Shown here: positions 14,533 to 22,479 of the stretch, piece after piece
Numbering within the stretch: position 1 is the stretch's first letter
How the letters are laid out: every line of letters starts with the position of its first letter
Source of the DNA: Candidatus Komeilibacteria bacterium
GTDB taxonomy: Bacteria > Patescibacteriota > Patescibacteriia > UBA1558
DNA length: 30,244 nt
Direction of reading: 5' to 3'
Assembly (NCBI GenBank): GCA_024654345.1
Contig: JANLIN010000080.1
Coordinates: forward strand, 1-30,244
Program-made: the position numbers and the translations under genes
Notes under the pieces: model-generated
Seen by the model: the letters and a program-made list of their open reading frames with translations, nothing else
Told to the model about the DNA's origin: nothing
The model's database searches: none

Positions 14533-15837
14533 TTAAGACCCTTCCCCGTCGCGTAACTTCAATCTTTTCTTTACCTCCGGTATGGCCTTGTTAAAATCAA
14601 CCACCTCCTGAATTCCACCCTCCATGTCACGAATTAAAATTGTTCCATCCACTATTTCCTTCTGCCCGAGAATCAGAGTGTATTTTACATTCAACTTATT
14701 CGCTAACTCAAGCTGCGTCTTTAAGCCATCGCGAGAAAAATTTTCCGCCACATTTACTTCGGCCTCTAGTAATTTATCTTGCAGTGATAAACACTTCTTT
14801 CTGGCTTCCTTACCAAGCTGAGCGAGAAAAATATCGTATTCCTGTTTTTCCGGCACCTTAATATCTTGTGCCCGAAGTTCTTTGATGGTGCGTTCAATAC
14901 CAATCGCCATTCCCACCGCCGCCGTTGGTCTGCCACCTAACTCTTCTACTAAACCATCGTAACGCCCGCCACCACCCAAGGCTGATTGACGCCCTGACTC
15001 TTGATCGGAAATAGTGTACTCAAAGGCCGTCCGAGTATAATAATCCAGGCCCCGCACAATCTTAGGATTAAGGTTGTAAACGACTTCCAACTCATCCAGA
15101 TACTCCAAGGTAGCAATAAAGTGATCGCGGCATGCTTCACATAGATAGTCAACTTGTTGTGGCGCGTCAGCCATTAATTTTTGACATTCTTCTTCTTTGC
15201 AATCTATAGCTCGCAATGGATTCTTAGTGACACGCCGTTTACAGTCTTCACACAGCTGATTTTTTTTACCCTTTAAATAATCCGATAATACCTCTTGATA
15301 ATTCGGTCGACAGTCCACACAACCCAAGCTATTGATTTGCACAACCACCGCTAGGCCCAGACGCCGAAAAAACTTCATCCCGATATTAATGACTTGAGCG
15401 TCAAGTACGGCGGCATCCGAACCAATGGCTTCAAAGCCAATCTGCCAAAATTGACGTTGGCGACCGGATTGCGGCTTGTCATAGCGAAAAAATGGTCCAA
15501 AATAATACAATTTGACCGGTTGCGGTAAGTTGACCATCCCTTTCTCTATATAAGCACGTGCCACTCCCGCCGTATTTTCCGGTCGCAAAGTGATATCCTC
15601 GTCTCCCCGGTCCCGAAAAGAATACATTTCTTTCTCTACAATGTCAGTATAAGCACCGACGGAACGGTCAAATAATTTTGTAAATTCCAGAATGGGAGTA
15701 TCGATACGGCCGTAATTATACTGGCTACCTAATTCACGCCCGATCCTTCGTACATGTTCCCAGTAGCGTTGATCCTCCGGCAGAATATCTTTCATCCCTT
15801 TGACCAATTGAAAAGCTTTTTTTTCTTTTTTTGACAT
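14533..15837 (-). CDS. hisS: Histidine--tRNA ligase
   Basis: 434 residues, normal length for bacterial HisRS. It charges tRNA-His using ATP. Class II motif 2 is seen at FRYDKPQSGRQRQFWQ (117-132). The histidine-specific motifs are VRGLDYYTRTAFEY (261-274) and GGGRYDGL (289-296), and motif 3 is GMAIGIERT (309-317). The C-terminal anticodon-binding domain begins near 333. The insertion domain carries cysteine pairs at 173/176, 196/199, 213/218 and 233/236, a possible metal site known from part of the family. ATG at 15837 lies 3 bases after the lepB stop, so the two genes are one transcript. No Shine-Dalgarno sequence is visible. Confidence 0.97.
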   Translation of the reverse strand: MSKKEKKAFQLVKGMKDILPEDQRYWEHVRRIGRELGSQYNYGRIDTPILEFTKLFDRSVGAYTDIVEKEMYSFRDRGDEDITLRPENTAGVARAYIEKGMVNLPQPVKLYYFGPFFRYDKPQSGRQRQFWQIGFEAIGSDAAVLDAQVINIGMKFFRRLGLAVVVQINSLGCVDCRPNYQEVLSDYLKGKKNQLCEDCKRRVTKNPLRAIDCKEEECQKLMADAPQQVDYLCEACRDHFIATLEYLDELEVVYNLNPKIVRGLDYYTRTAFEYTISDQESGRQSALGGGGRYDGLVEELGGRPTAAVGMAIGIERTIKELRAQDIKVPEKQEYDIFLAQLGKEARKKCLSLQDKLLEAEVNVAENFSRDGLKTQLELANKLNVKYTLILGQKEIVDGTILIRDMEGGIQEVVDFNKAIPEVKKRLKLRDGEGS

Positions 15838-15840
15838 AGT

Positions 15841-16443
15841 TTATTTGTAAGTAGGTGAATTAATTATTTCAAACTTATCAAACGGAAAGGCTCGCAATAG
15901 CACCTTTCCTTTTATGGCCTTTTCCGGTATCGGTCCCAACCGTCGAGAGTCCAAGCTACTACGACGATTATCTCCCATTAAAAAGTATTCACTTTCAGCC
16001 AATGTTACATCGTGAGATTCACTTTCCCTGAGTTGATAGTCGGCACTAAGATACTCCGTCTCATCTACAAAAAAGGGCTCACTCTCACCCTCTTGATATA
16101 CCTTTATCTCCCCGTCATCTATCACCACTCTCTCTCCCGGCAAACCGATTAATCTTTTTATATAAAATACTCGGTTATTGGTAGGTGGATGAAAGATTAC
16201 AATTTCACCGCGCACCGGTTCGGTAAAGCGATAACTGATTTCATCCACTATTAAATATTCGCCATCATGGAAATTTGGTTCCATAGAAGCCCCATCAACA
16301 TAGAAAGGTTGCACGACATAGGCTCGAATAGGCACTACTATCAGTAAAGAGATTAGTAGTAGTTTCACCATTTCTAAAACAAAGCCTCCAAAAGATTGTC
16401 CGGAGTCTTGGCTGTCTGTGTTGGCTACTTCTTCTTCGGTCAC
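15841..16443 (-). CDS. lepB: Signal peptidase I
   Basis: 200 residues, the compact form typical of Gram-positives and Patescibacteria. It cleaves signal peptides on the outer face of the membrane, and would act on the two surface proteins encoded nearby. A membrane helix lies at 26-44. The catalytic serine is S53 in GASMEPNF and the general-base lysine is K96 in YIKRLIGLPGE; the conserved MGDNRRSSLDSR box follows. The start is GTG at 16443 because an in-frame TAA lies just upstream. A Met at residue 25 is too close to the helix to be likely. The leader is AT-rich with a TATACT-like box but no convincing -35 element. Confidence 0.95.
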   Translation of the reverse strand: MTEEEVANTDSQDSGQSFGGFVLEMVKLLLISLLIVVPIRAYVVQPFYVDGASMEPNFHDGEYLIVDEISYRFTEPVRGEIVIFHPPTNNRVFYIKRLIGLPGERVVIDDGEIKVYQEGESEPFFVDETEYLSADYQLRESESHDVTLAESEYFLMGDNRRSSLDSRRLGPIPEKAIKGKVLLRAFPFDKFEIINSPTYK

Positions 16444-16761
16444 AAAATTATGTTAGAAAATAAATAAAATTAGCGACTACTAGTATAATATGCCAGTGTG
16501 AGGCGGGGATTAATCCTAGCTTATATTCTCCACGACGAATCTGTGGTTATATTCATGGTTGAGGCCGTACTACGGCCGAAACCACGAGCGAGCCGAGTCC
16601 GACTCGACGAGTCAAATACGCTGAAATGTGTCGGAACTACGCTCATCTGCCCCTCGACTTCGCTCGGGACACCACTCGACTCGTTTCAATCCCTCCACGG
16701 TTGAGGCCGTACAACGGCCGAAACCACGAGCGAGCTTTGACGCCAGTCAAAGCGAGTCGAG
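16444..16761. repeat. Repeat-rich intergenic stretch between lepB and the tRNA gene
   Basis: No gene seen. A 37-base direct repeat occurs at 16557-16593 and 16699-16735 with one mismatch (GTACTACGG against GTACAACGG). CACCACTCGACTCG (16670-16683) is repeated inverted at 16753-16766, reaching the 3' end of the tRNA gene. A short perfect palindrome GACTCG-A-CGAGTC lies at 16601-16613. The GAGTCGAG-type motifs look REP-like. Confidence 0.65.
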
Positions 16762-16838
16762 TGGTGGGTGACATAGGATTTGAACCTATGACCTCTGCAA
16801 TGTGAATGCAGCGCTCTAACCAACTGAGCTAGTCACCC
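16762..16838 (-). tRNA. tRNA-Val (anticodon CAC)
   Basis: Full cloverleaf: acceptor GGGTGAC/GTCACCC, D-arm GCTC/GAGC, anticodon stem CTGCA/TGCAG with loop TTCACAT, T-arm ATAGG-TTCAAAT-CCTAT, discriminator A and an encoded CCA end. The anticodon CAC reads GUG valine codons. Confidence 0.96.
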
Positions 16839-16884
16839 AAGATAAATGAACTAGATGAATCGTTGTTAAAAAAACTTCGTGAGG

Positions 16885-16981
16885 GTCTAACCCCAGCCAC
16901 TGCGTCCGCCTATGGAGGAAAGGCTGGAGCTAGTCACCTTCGCCGAGTCGATACGTTCCTAAAACATCGGCGGAGGGGTTA
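16885..16981. other. Candidate structured RNA (three-way junction) upstream of the LCP gene
   Basis: TAACCCC (16888-16894) pairs with GGGGTTA (16975-16981). Inside are CAGCC/GGCTG (16894-16898 with 16922-16926) and CGCCGA/TCGGCG (16941-16946 with 16967-16972). The segment is richer in G+C than its flanks. It also holds GAGCTAGTCACC (16927-16938), identical to 12 bases of the nearby tRNA gene. Strand and function are unknown; it matches no riboswitch I recognise. Confidence 0.3.
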
Positions 16982-17050
16982 CTTTCAAAAGAACTCCCAT
17001 AAAACGCACAAAGTAGACGGATTATAACAGACAATTCAATAAAAATCAAA

Positions 17051-17079
17051 TTGACCAAACAACTATTTTATATTAGAAT
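17051..17079 (+). promoter_or_regulatory. Promoter of the LCP-der-pth operon
   Basis: TTGACC (17051-17056) and TAGAAT (17074-17079) are 17 bases apart. The ATG at 17092 is only 12 bases beyond the -10 box, so the transcript would have almost no leader. Confidence 0.65.
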
Positions 17080-17091
17080 TCAAACACATTT

Positions 17092-18648
17092 ATGAGTAAA
17101 GATTACATTAACATTGACGGTATATCAGGCGTGACAAATAAACCGTCGACACTGTCTAAAACAGTGCCTATAGACACGCCTCATCCCTCAACTCTACCTC
17201 TAGAATCTTCAACTAGAAGACTATCAGCGGATAAAGACCCTTCCGTTGATTTTTTGCATACGTATGACGAACGACCGGATGACAGACGGGGGCGTGCTGG
17301 CGGCTGGACACGACTCGTGGTTCTTATTTTACTGGTCTTTACTTGTTTGGGAGGACTTTTGCTTTTCTCCAATGCCTTGCTAGGAACCAAGGGTGGTGGC
17401 GGTTTTGGCGGTGCTCTCGAAAGATTAAATCTTTGGCAACAGATCTCTGGTTTTATGGCCACCGAGAATCAGACTGATCCAATAAAGGATAGAATAAATA
17501 TATTGCTATTAGGCATGGGTGGTAGCGGTCACGACGGACCGTATTTAACCGACACTATCATCATCGTCAGTTTGAAATTCTCCACCCGACAAATGTCTCT
17601 AGTCTCCGTACCGCGCGACATGATCGTTAAATATAGTGACGGTTATTATCCTAAAATTAACGAAGTTTATACCTTGGGTATAAGACAAGAATTAGATATG
17701 CCGGGCTCGCTGGCGGCCAAAGTAATCGGTGACAACTTTGGCATTACAATTGATTACTATGCTGTTGTTGATTTCAGCGGCTTTGCGGAAATAGTTGACG
17801 CCGTCAACGGCGTGGAAATAGAGGTAGAGAGAGCCTTCACCGATTACCAGTACCCCACCATTGATTATAAATACCAAATTGTTTCTTTTGATAAAGGGTT
17901 GCAACAAATGGATGGACAGCAAGCATTAAAATATGTTCGTAGTCGTCACGGCAATAATGGCGAAGGTTCTGACTTCGCACGCAGCCGCCGCCAACAAAAA
18001 CTTCTATTTGCTATAAAGGAAAAGATACTCGACGGAGGCACATTGCTAAATCCTTATCGACTTAACAAATTGTACAGTCTGTTTACCGAATATGTAGAAA
18101 CAAACATCGGACTGAAGGACTCCATAAGAATTTATGATCACTTCAAAGAAGTACAGCCCGCTGACATAATCCGCCGCGGCCTGGACGATGGTCCAGACGG
18201 TCTACTGACTGCTGGCATTACCGAAGCCGGCGCTTATATCCTCCAGCCGCTTAACGGCTTTCAGTCCTTACAAATAATGATGGCCAATATTTTTACTGAG
18301 GCCGCCATTGCTGATGAGGAAGCGAGTATAGAGATCCAGAACGGCACCAATACGGCGGGACTGGCGTACAATGTCAGTCAGCAATTGAAAACCAAGGGGC
18401 TTGAAGTTACTAATTTTAAAAATGCCGCTACCAGAGATTTTCAACGTAGTATCATTTATGATTTATCCGCCGGCACCAAACCCATTACCCTAGCCCTACT
18501 ACAAGAAATGACATCTCAGGCCCTGATTACAACTTCTTTGCCACCACACTTGGCTGGGGATTATACCCCCGAAAATACTCCTGATTTCATCCTAATTCTG
18601 GGACAAGACTTCGTTTATCAGCAAAATGTAAACCAAATAAATGAATAA
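17092..18648 (+). CDS. LytR-CpsA-Psr (LCP) family protein
   Basis: 518 residues. In characterised bacteria LCP proteins move glycopolymers from a lipid carrier to peptidoglycan or to surface proteins. About 70 cytoplasmic residues rich in Pro, Ser and charge precede one membrane helix (73-96) and a Gly-rich linker. The LCP catalytic domain spans about 133-310, with conserved TDT (D154), SVPRD (R175, D176) and the arginine cluster YVRSRH...DFARSRRQQ (about 282-302). A LytR_C domain (about 408-510) follows, starting ASIEIQNGTNTAGLA. No Shine-Dalgarno site is seen; the start agrees with a leaderless or near-leaderless mRNA. Its end overlaps der by 8 bases. Confidence 0.93.
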   Translation: MSKDYINIDGISGVTNKPSTLSKTVPIDTPHPSTLPLESSTRRLSADKDPSVDFLHTYDERPDDRRGRAGGWTRLVVLILLVFTCLGGLLLFSNALLGTKGGGGFGGALERLNLWQQISGFMATENQTDPIKDRINILLLGMGGSGHDGPYLTDTIIIVSLKFSTRQMSLVSVPRDMIVKYSDGYYPKINEVYTLGIRQELDMPGSLAAKVIGDNFGITIDYYAVVDFSGFAEIVDAVNGVEIEVERAFTDYQYPTIDYKYQIVSFDKGLQQMDGQQALKYVRSRHGNNGEGSDFARSRRQQKLLFAIKEKILDGGTLLNPYRLNKLYSLFTEYVETNIGLKDSIRIYDHFKEVQPADIIRRGLDDGPDGLLTAGITEAGAYILQPLNGFQSLQIMMANIFTEAAIADEEASIEIQNGTNTAGLAYNVSQQLKTKGLEVTNFKNAATRDFQRSIIYDLSAGTKPITLALLQEMTSQALITTSLPPHLAGDYTPENTPDFILILGQDFVYQQNVNQINE

Positions 18649-20059
18649 CCATCGTATCGCCATCGTCGGACGCGCAAATGTCGGCAAATCAACTTTGTTT
18701 AATAAATTGACAGAAACAAGTCAAGCTCTGGTAAGCTCCGTGCCGGGAACAACGCGTGATCGCTTGACTGGCATATGTCTGTGGCGCGGTGAGGAATTGA
18801 ACGTTGTAGACACTGGTGGCATGGATATCAATCCCAATGATCCGATAGAAAAGCAGATCGCCTTTCAGGCCGAAAAAGCAATTAAGGAAGCTGACTTAAT
18901 ATTGTTAGTGGTCAATATCCGAGATGGATTGATGCCGGCGGATCGCCAATTGGCAAATTTGCTAAAAAAGGGATCGACGCCAATAATATTGGTTACAAAT
19001 AAGGCGGATAGCGCAAAGCACCGTACTTTGGCCACCGAATTTTATCGTTTGGGAGTGGGAGAGCCTCAGCCTGTTTCCGCCAGTAATGGCAGTGGTATTG
19101 GCGACCTTTTGGATATAATTGTCGAACATCTGACCTCTATCTCACCGCGATCCACCAGAAAAAAATCTGACAACCTCGCAACTACCCGTCCGCTACGTAT
19201 GATGTTTCTTGGTCAACCCAATGCCGGTAAGTCTTCATTGGTAAACGCCATTCTTCGTGAAGAAAGAGTCATTGTCTCTGATCAACCACATACCACTCGC
19301 GGAGTTCAGATAATTGATTTTAATTTTCACGACAAAAACTATGAAATTTTGGATACCGCCGGACTGCGTCGCAAACGTCGCAACTCCGGTATCGTAGAAA
19401 AATTCAGTATCGAGCAGATAAAAGATATTATTCACAGTGTGGATCTGGCGATATTGGTACTTGATATCAGTCGACGAATAACTGTTCAAGATAAAAAAAT
19501 CGCCAGTTTGATTAAGGAGAAAGGGCGTAGCTGTATCATAGTCGCCAATAAGTGGGACTTGGTTGAAGATAAGGAAACAAATACGATCAATGACTATACC
19601 GCCGATATCTACGACAGTTTACCGCTTATCAGCTACGCTCCGATTATATTTACCTCCGCCGTGAACGAACAACGGGTTCATAAGCTTCTGGAGCTGGCGC
19701 AAACTGTTTATAGTGAAAGGTGGCGGGAGATAATGGATAACGCGGCCGACAAATTTCTCAAATCAGCCATAAAAAAGAATTTACCAAAAAAAGCCAAGGG
19801 AACACGACATCCCTATATCATCGGTTTCAAGCAAGTAGACGTGAACCCACCCCGCTTTGTGCTGCGTCTCGATGCGCGCGCTCCCCTGCACCAAGCATAC
19901 TTTAAATATCTGGAAAAACAATTGCGTCTCAAATTTGGTTATTTGGGCACGCCTATTTTTATTGAGGAAGATCAAGTTGACTTGAAGCATAAGCACCGTG
20001 ATAAACTTAAATTTGAAGATGAACAAGAAGAAGATACAAATAATGATATCAAACTATGA
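18641..20059 (+). CDS. der: Ribosome-assembly GTPase Der (EngA)
   Basis: 472 residues with two GTPase domains in tandem and a C-terminal KH-like domain (about 365-455), the signature of Der, needed for 50S subunit assembly. Domain 1 has G1 GRANVGKS (10-17), G2 PGTTRDR, G3 DTGG (57-60) and G4 NKAD (120-123). Domain 2 has G1 GQPNAGKS (191-198), G3 DTAG (238-241) and G4 NKWD (303-306). Its G2 region reads PHTTRG where GTTRD is usual. The acidic linker and tail are ordinary. The start overlaps the LCP gene and the stop overlaps pth (ATGA), so all three are translated from one mRNA. Confidence 0.96.
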   Translation: MNNHRIAIVGRANVGKSTLFNKLTETSQALVSSVPGTTRDRLTGICLWRGEELNVVDTGGMDINPNDPIEKQIAFQAEKAIKEADLILLVVNIRDGLMPADRQLANLLKKGSTPIILVTNKADSAKHRTLATEFYRLGVGEPQPVSASNGSGIGDLLDIIVEHLTSISPRSTRKKSDNLATTRPLRMMFLGQPNAGKSSLVNAILREERVIVSDQPHTTRGVQIIDFNFHDKNYEILDTAGLRRKRRNSGIVEKFSIEQIKDIIHSVDLAILVLDISRRITVQDKKIASLIKEKGRSCIIVANKWDLVEDKETNTINDYTADIYDSLPLISYAPIIFTSAVNEQRVHKLLELAQTVYSERWREIMDNAADKFLKSAIKKNLPKKAKGTRHPYIIGFKQVDVNPPRFVLRLDARAPLHQAYFKYLEKQLRLKFGYLGTPIFIEEDQVDLKHKHRDKLKFEDEQEEDTNNDIKL

Positions 20060-20622
20060 AAATAATAGTCGGCCTAGGTAATCCGGGAATGAAATACACG
20101 AAAACCAGACACAACTTGGGTTGGCTGGCACTGGATGCTTTTGCCGATAGATTAACTTCGGGCAAGTGGCATAAGAATCCTCGCTTCAATAGCTATATCA
20201 TTGAGGATACTTATGATGACGACAAATTGATTTTGTCCAAGCCGCTGACATTCATGAATAATTCCGGCTTAGCTCTGGGAGCGCTAAAAAATTATTACCA
20301 CTGCACCAATCAAGACATCCTGGTAGTCTATGATGATTTGGATCTACCTTTCGGCTCCATCCGTCTCGGCAAATTCGACTCGGCCGGCGGCCACAATGGT
20401 ATTAAATCAATCATTACTTTTCTCCGGGGCAGTGATTTTGACCGTTTGCGCGTTGGTATCAAACCACCCGCGGAATTGATCATGCCAGCAGAAAAATTTG
20501 TCTTGCAAAAATTCAGTAAAGATGAAAAAAAGATATTACCGGACATCCTGAATACTACTACCGAGGCCATCAGCTTGTATCTGGAACAAGGGCTGGATAA
20601 AGCCATGAATCGTTATAACTAG
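20056..20622 (+). CDS. pth: Peptidyl-tRNA hydrolase
   Basis: 188 residues, usual length. It releases tRNA from peptidyl-tRNA dropped by stalled ribosomes. Active-site residues are in place: N9 in GLGNPG, H19 in TRHNLGW, N68 in TFMNNSG, D93 in VYDDLDLPFG and N114 in GGHNG. Its ATG overlaps the der stop by four bases. A terminator begins 15 bases after the stop, so pth is the last gene of the operon. Confidence 0.97.
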   Translation: MKIIVGLGNPGMKYTKTRHNLGWLALDAFADRLTSGKWHKNPRFNSYIIEDTYDDDKLILSKPLTFMNNSGLALGALKNYYHCTNQDILVVYDDLDLPFGSIRLGKFDSAGGHNGIKSIITFLRGSDFDRLRVGIKPPAELIMPAEKFVLQKFSKDEKKILPDILNTTTEAISLYLEQGLDKAMNRYN

Positions 20623-20637
20623 ATCCAGATAATATAA

Positions 20638-20666
20638 AATCCGGCCATGGTTATGGTCGGATTTTT
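20638..20666. terminator. Bidirectional terminator between pth and the two-helix membrane gene
   Basis: AATCCGGCC and GGTCGGATT form a 9-bp stem with one G-U pair and an 8-base loop, followed by T5 on the plus strand. The reverse strand has TTTTAT after the stem. The TAA stop of the minus-strand gene lies within the loop. Confidence 0.85.
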
Positions 20667-21055
20667 GTTAAATTTTTTTTCATTCGGGAGAGCTTATCTG
20701 CCTTTTTCAACACACTCTTCAAGGCCTGCTCCACTTCAGCGTCGTGTACAGCCGGTGAATAAACCTCAAATTTACGTGGCACATTCCGCTCGTGCGCGAG
20801 AACGACCTCAATCTCTCCTTTGTTCCTCAGTACAGCGTAACCGCACTTTTTCCATAACTCTATCCAGACTCTATCAGCTTGCTGGTTTTTCCACTGTATC
20901 CGCAGCGCGTAGCCTATCACTATGGCTGTTATCACAAGCGTTACCGGATTATTGGAGTGCCACAGCAAGCCCATACCGTAGATCAGAGAAATAAACGCCA
21001 AAGTAAACAGCGTTGGCGGAGTGGCGGTATCATAGGAATATGTTTTGCTCATCAT
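20651..21055 (-). CDS. Two-helix membrane protein, paralogue of the next gene
   Basis: 134 residues from the chosen ATG at 21055, where AGGAG lies 5 bases upstream. An in-frame ATG further up (21136) would overlap the preceding gene and lacks such a site. A second ATG at 21052 is also possible. Two hydrophobic helices (about 16-32 and 38-54) are followed by a cytoplasmic-looking domain with ADRVWIELWKKCGYAVL and FEVYSPAVHDAEVEQALKSV, ending in a basic tail. The family is not recognised. The post-helix part aligns with that of the gene at 21126-21563, so the two look like diverged duplicates. Confidence 0.7.
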   Translation of the reverse strand: MMSKTYSYDTATPPTLFTLAFISLIYGMGLLWHSNNPVTLVITAIVIGYALRIQWKNQQADRVWIELWKKCGYAVLRNKGEIEVVLAHERNVPRKFEVYSPAVHDAEVEQALKSVLKKADKLSRMKKNLTKIRP

Positions 21056-21125
21056 TCTGTCTCCTATTCTGATATTGAATATATGCAAGCTTCCGGCCCG
21101 CATGCCTTTTCCTTTATGTTGTAGT

Positions 21126-21563
21126 CTATTCCCCATTCACAGCAATTGGTTGTAACCCTCGTGGTATTTCTCGCAGGACATCAACCGCGCTTCGCTTTTC
21201 AGAGATTTCTTTCTCCAGTTTTATGATCAGCGCGCTTAATAGTTTCCCATGCTTCATCTCCGAATATTCCTCAAACATCAGCGGTATGTCATCTGAAAAA
21301 GGGACATACACCTTAGTCTCTGAATTTTGACTGGTTATCACATAAACCGCACGCGCCCAGTAATGCCGCCACATCTTTCTCGCTTCTATATTTTTTATGT
21401 GTACATTGGCGGTGGCTATAAACCCCGTGAGAGCGATCACCATAAAAAAATACGACAGTTTATATTCGTTTTCGACTCCCAGCAACCCTATTGCTATTAA
21501 AATCACACTACAGATACCGATTGTATACGGTAAGTTTAGATCATAGCGATATTTCAGTTTCAT
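21126..21563 (-). CDS. Two-helix membrane protein, paralogue of the previous gene
   Basis: 145 residues. Helices lie at about 13-30 and 37-53, followed by EARKMWRHYWARAVYVI, VPFSDDIPLMFEEYSE and a charged helix KLLSALIIKLEKEISEK. Spacing of W, W, Y, the IP..FE.YS motif and the following ..AL...L.K helix matches the downstream gene. AAAGGAT lies about 5 bases before the ATG. The gene starts 10 bases after the lipoprotein gene's stop, so they share a transcript. No function is recognised. Confidence 0.75.
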   Translation of the reverse strand: MKLKYRYDLNLPYTIGICSVILIAIGLLGVENEYKLSYFFMVIALTGFIATANVHIKNIEARKMWRHYWARAVYVITSQNSETKVYVPFSDDIPLMFEEYSEMKHGKLLSALIIKLEKEISEKRSAVDVLREIPRGLQPIAVNGE

Positions 21564-21573
21564 CTCGATCCTT

Positions 21574-22047
21574 TCAAAGTTTGATTATTAAATTCCTCTC
21601 ATACTTGATATCCACCCAGGTATCTTCCAACTTATCCCAAAATCCATCACCGAGGGCGGCGATAAAATCAGAGATGGTCTGACTCATGCTTTTGTAAACT
21701 ACCAAACGCACGGCAATTTCTTGATTCTCATAGAACACTGCTTGTTTGGTGACTGACTTGCCGCCGCCTATCCAACTATCACTCAGTATCACGATACCGG
21801 CGTTACCCCTGTCACGAATATCAACACCAATAGCGCGATCATTGCCGTTTGTTATCGTAATTGAGCGAGCAGTGAGATTCTTGAAGTTAAAAAGCAACTG
21901 AATATGCCCAACTTCATAGACAGCGATACTGTCACTGCTGTAAACGATTATAATCGTCTCCGATTGGGGAGCGACTAAATCTTCTACATAACAGCCGCTG
22001 AGGTTTAGACAACACACAACTATTACTGAAGCCAAATATTTATTCAC
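21574..22047 (-). CDS. Predicted lipoprotein, first gene of a three-gene operon
   Basis: 157 residues. A lipoprotein signal ends in the lipobox LSGC with the lipidated cysteine at C19. The mature part is mostly beta, with NLTARSITITNGNDRAIGVD and SDSWIGGGKSVTKQAVFYE, suggesting a small Ig-like or beta-sandwich domain outside the cell. The start is GTG at 22047, fixed by AGGAG 5 bases upstream. A promoter with a consensus -35 box lies ahead. No homologue is recognised. Confidence 0.75.
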   Translation of the reverse strand: MNKYLASVIVVCCLNLSGCYVEDLVAPQSETIIIVYSSDSIAVYEVGHIQLLFNFKNLTARSITITNGNDRAIGVDIRDRGNAGIVILSDSWIGGGKSVTKQAVFYENQEIAVRLVVYKSMSQTISDFIAALGDGFWDKLEDTWVDIKYERNLIIKL

Positions 22048-22082
22048 GATTGCTCCTATTTGTTAATTTACTAATTTATATA

Positions 22083-22111
22083 GTTTTATACCCTGGTGCC
22101 CATTTTGTCAA
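22083..22111 (-). promoter_or_regulatory. Promoter of the lipoprotein/two-helix operon
   Basis: Minus-strand TTGACA (22111-22106) is a perfect -35 box. The -10 box is TAAAAC (22088-22083) at 17 bases or TATAAA (22090-22085) at 15 bases. Confidence 0.6.
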
Positions 22112-22410
22112 CAAATAATCGGTTTTCGTCGAACGGTGTCGTTCGGGGTTCGGAATATCAGCCCGAGGGGATGGGGCATGGAAGGGCTGAAGCGAAAAGA
22201 TGTCGAAGTTAAATAGACCCCCTCGCCTTTGGTACTCTAAAGGAGAGGGGGCTGGGGGGTGAGGATTTGATTATCAGTGTCCTCACTTCCTCTCCAGTAA
22301 CCGAGCTCAATCGGGTTTCGTTATACGATGTCCTTCGGGTGTCGTTGTCTCAGCTAAGTCAAACTTGGCGCGGCCCGCTTGAAACCCTGCCACTGATTCA
22401 CGAAAAGGAA
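22112..22410. repeat. Non-coding spacer with REP-like hairpins
   Basis: No gene seen. CCCCCTC-g-CCTTT (22218-22230) pairs with AAAGG-a-GAGGGGG (22239-22251), and the GGGCTGGGG-type sequence that follows is common in bacterial REP-like repeats. A second perfect hairpin is GTGAGGA (22259-22265) with TCCTCAC (22280-22286). A short CGAAC/GTTCG hairpin lies near 22130-22150. Confidence 0.6.
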
Positions 22411-22444
22411 TAAAAAAACCACCGTCCATATAAACAGCGGTGGT
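22411..22444 (-). terminator. Terminator of the single lipoprotein gene
   Basis: On the minus strand ACCACCG and CGGTGGT form a 7-bp stem with a 13-base loop and are followed by a run of seven Ts. It lies 35 bases after the stop at 22480. Confidence 0.85.
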
Positions 22445-22479
22445 GATTAAAATCTAGATCTACCCCTTACGTGGTACTC

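Noticed and set aside
16826..16938. The 12-base tRNA-like repeat as an attachment site of an integrated element
   Set aside because: It is short, lies less than 100 bases from the tRNA gene, matches its 5' part, and no integrase is present.
16889..16940. AGCCACTG...GGAAAGGCT, reminiscent of a cobalamin riboswitch
   Set aside because: The B12 box and the rest of the conserved core are absent, and the downstream gene is not related to cobalamin.
21056..21136. Longer start for the two-helix membrane protein
   Set aside because: It would overlap the preceding gene and lacks a ribosome-binding site, while 21055 has AGGAG at good distance.
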